Assembly: GCA_009699665.1 (NCBI GenBank)
Contig: WLNS01000082.1
Span: 1-5,658, forward strand
Length of the DNA: 5,658 nucleotides
Source: Actinomycetota bacterium
GTDB taxonomy: Bacteria; Actinomycetota; Actinomycetes; Actinomycetales; Microbacteriaceae
Direction: 5' to 3'
The notes under the pieces are model-generated. The model did no database searches. It was not told the origin of the DNA and was given only the letters and a program-made list of their open reading frames with translations. The position numbers were made by a program, and so were the translations under genes. Positions 4,760-5,658 of the stretch are shown here, one piece after another; positions within the stretch are counted from its first letter, which is position 1, and every line of letters begins with the position of its first letter.

Positions 4760-5658
4760 GTGATTGAACCGAATCGCTCGGTGTTTATGCCGGAAGGCGT
4801 GCGCTCCGCGCATTTCATCGGCGCTGGCGGCTCAGGAATGAATTCCATCGCCCACATGTTTATCGACCGCGGCATCACAGTGACCGGCTCCGATGTTCGT
4901 CCGTCTTCGGGTGTCGATGGCCTCCGCGCCCGCGGGGCTGACATTCACGTGGGTCACGATGCAGCTCACCTCGGAGATGTTGACGCGGTCATCTATACGG
5001 GCGCCCTGTGGGCCGATAATCCCGAGTATCTTGCCGCGCGTGACCGAGGAATACCTGTATTACATCGCTCGCGCGCTTTGGAGTGGCTCGTGCGGAATCG
5101 GCGTCTCGTTTCTATCGCGGGAGCCCACGGCAAGACCACGTCGACCGGAATGGCGGTGACAGCACTTCTCGCGCTCGGCGAGTCACCCACGTTTATCAAC
5201 GGTGGTGTCATTGCGGCACTTCAGCGAAGTGCGGCTTGGGGCGACGGCGAACTCGCGGTCATCGAAGCGGACGAGTCAGATGGAACGTTGGTGGACTACG
5301 CGACGGCTGTAGCACTCATCACAAACGTCGACCCCGATCATCTCGATCACTATGGTTCTCGAGAGGCCTTTGACCAAATCTTTGTTGACTTTGCGAATGG
5401 GGCCTCAGAACGTGTGGTCATCTCGTCCGACGATCCGGGTACTCGCGCCATCACATCCCGAATAACCACGCCAACCACAACCTTTGGCCGGGCCGAGGGG
5501 TCAGACGTTCGAATTGTTGGAGAGGATTCGAGCAACGGAACCGTGACGTGCCTGCTTGAGTGGAGAGATCACAGCTGGCCTCTTCACCTCAAGATTCCTG
5601 GTGTCCATAACGCGGTCAACGCCGCGGGAGTTTTTGCCGCACTGGTTGAAATGGGCTA
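4760..5658 (+). CDS. murC: UDP-N-acetylmuramate--L-alanine ligase MurC (3' partial)
   Basis: MurC is the cytoplasmic ATP-dependent ligase that adds L-Ala to UDP-MurNAc, the first peptide-stem step. The frame is open to the window edge, giving 299 full codons. Family members are usually about 460-490 residues, so roughly the C-terminal third is missing. Visible motifs are the Rossmann loop GAGGSGMN at 21-28, the P-loop region GAHGKTTST at 121-129 (Lys125), EADESDGT at 169-176, NVDPDHLDHYG at 189-199 and PGVHNAVNAAG at 280-290. GAGGSGM plus DPDHLDHYG separate it from MurD, MurE and MurF. The family P-loop is commonly written GTHGKTT; here Ala122 replaces the Thr. The GTG start is supported by GAGGTGA at 4747-4753, 6 bases upstream. 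In-frame GTG 4781 and ATG 4787 have no comparable site. It lies 48 bases after murG. In actinobacterial dcw clusters ftsQ and ftsZ usually follow, but they are outside this window. Confidence 0.96.
   Translation, partial: MIEPNRSVFMPEGVRSAHFIGAGGSGMNSIAHMFIDRGITVTGSDVRPSSGVDGLRARGADIHVGHDAAHLGDVDAVIYTGALWADNPEYLAARDRGIPVLHRSRALEWLVRNRRLVSIAGAHGKTTSTGMAVTALLALGESPTFINGGVIAALQRSAAWGDGELAVIEADESDGTLVDYATAVALITNVDPDHLDHYGSREAFDQIFVDFANGASERVVISSDDPGTRAITSRITTPTTTFGRAEGSDVRIVGEDSSNGTVTCLLEWRDHSWPLHLKIPGVHNAVNAAGVFAALVEMG

Noticed and set aside
4768..4782. 5-bp stem (ACCGA/TCGGT) just after the murC start
   Set aside because: It is short, lies outside the ribosome binding site and start codon, and is far weaker than the stems at the other junctions.
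4345..4944. A 199-codon open frame on the minus strand across the murG end and murC start
   Set aside because: It is antisense to two genes with intact family motifs, shows no recognisable domain, and long antisense frames are expected in GC-rich coding DNA.
1..5658. A new defence, mobile or biosynthetic system
   Set aside because: All five genes are standard dcw cluster members in the usual order with intact motifs; there are no insertion ends, tRNA, integrase or unknown frames that would support anything else.

Overview
The window is an internal piece of a bacterial division and cell-wall (dcw) cluster. It carries five genes, all on the + strand and tightly packed: mraY (5' end missing), murD, ftsW, murG and murC (3' end missing). 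Every gene is recognisable from intact family motifs. There is no mobile element, RNA gene, CRISPR array or stretch of 300 bases without a gene.

The organism looks like an actinobacterium, probably Microbacteriaceae or a close relative. The protein motifs are of actinobacterial type: MurG GGGTAGHVNP and HEANARPGLAN, FtsW with a long Pro/Arg/Ser-rich cytoplasmic N-terminus, and the MurD and MurC motif variants. Three of the four visible or inferred starts are GTG. The DNA is moderately GC-rich (judged by eye), lower than many actinobacteria. The family assignment is an inference from remembered motif styles, not from a search.

Layout: mraY 1-825, a 4-base gap, murD 830-2326, a 29-base overlap, ftsW 2298-3620, a 4-base GTGA overlap, murG 3617-4711, a 48-base gap, murC 4760 to the window edge. 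No convincing promoter or intrinsic terminator is visible, so the genes are probably one transcript. They act in sequence. MurC and MurD add L-Ala and D-Glu to UDP-MurNAc in the cytoplasm. MraY moves the finished phospho-MurNAc-pentapeptide to undecaprenyl phosphate (lipid I), and MurG adds GlcNAc (lipid II). FtsW polymerises lipid II into septal glycan together with a class B PBP.

The gene content is ordinary and I found no undescribed system at the protein level. The most interesting signal lies at the gene junctions. All three close or overlapping junctions have inverted repeats on the translation start of the downstream gene. mraY/murD has two mutually exclusive hairpins. murD/ftsW has a 12-bp hairpin (one wobble pair) that buries the ftsW ATG, with a second GC-rich hairpin just past the murD stop. 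ftsW/murG has a 14-bp palindrome on the stop/start overlap, plus a repeat that could pair with it. The murG/murC gap, which has its own clear ribosome binding site, lacks such a structure. This fits structure-gated translational coupling, but it is unproven and could be partly chance.
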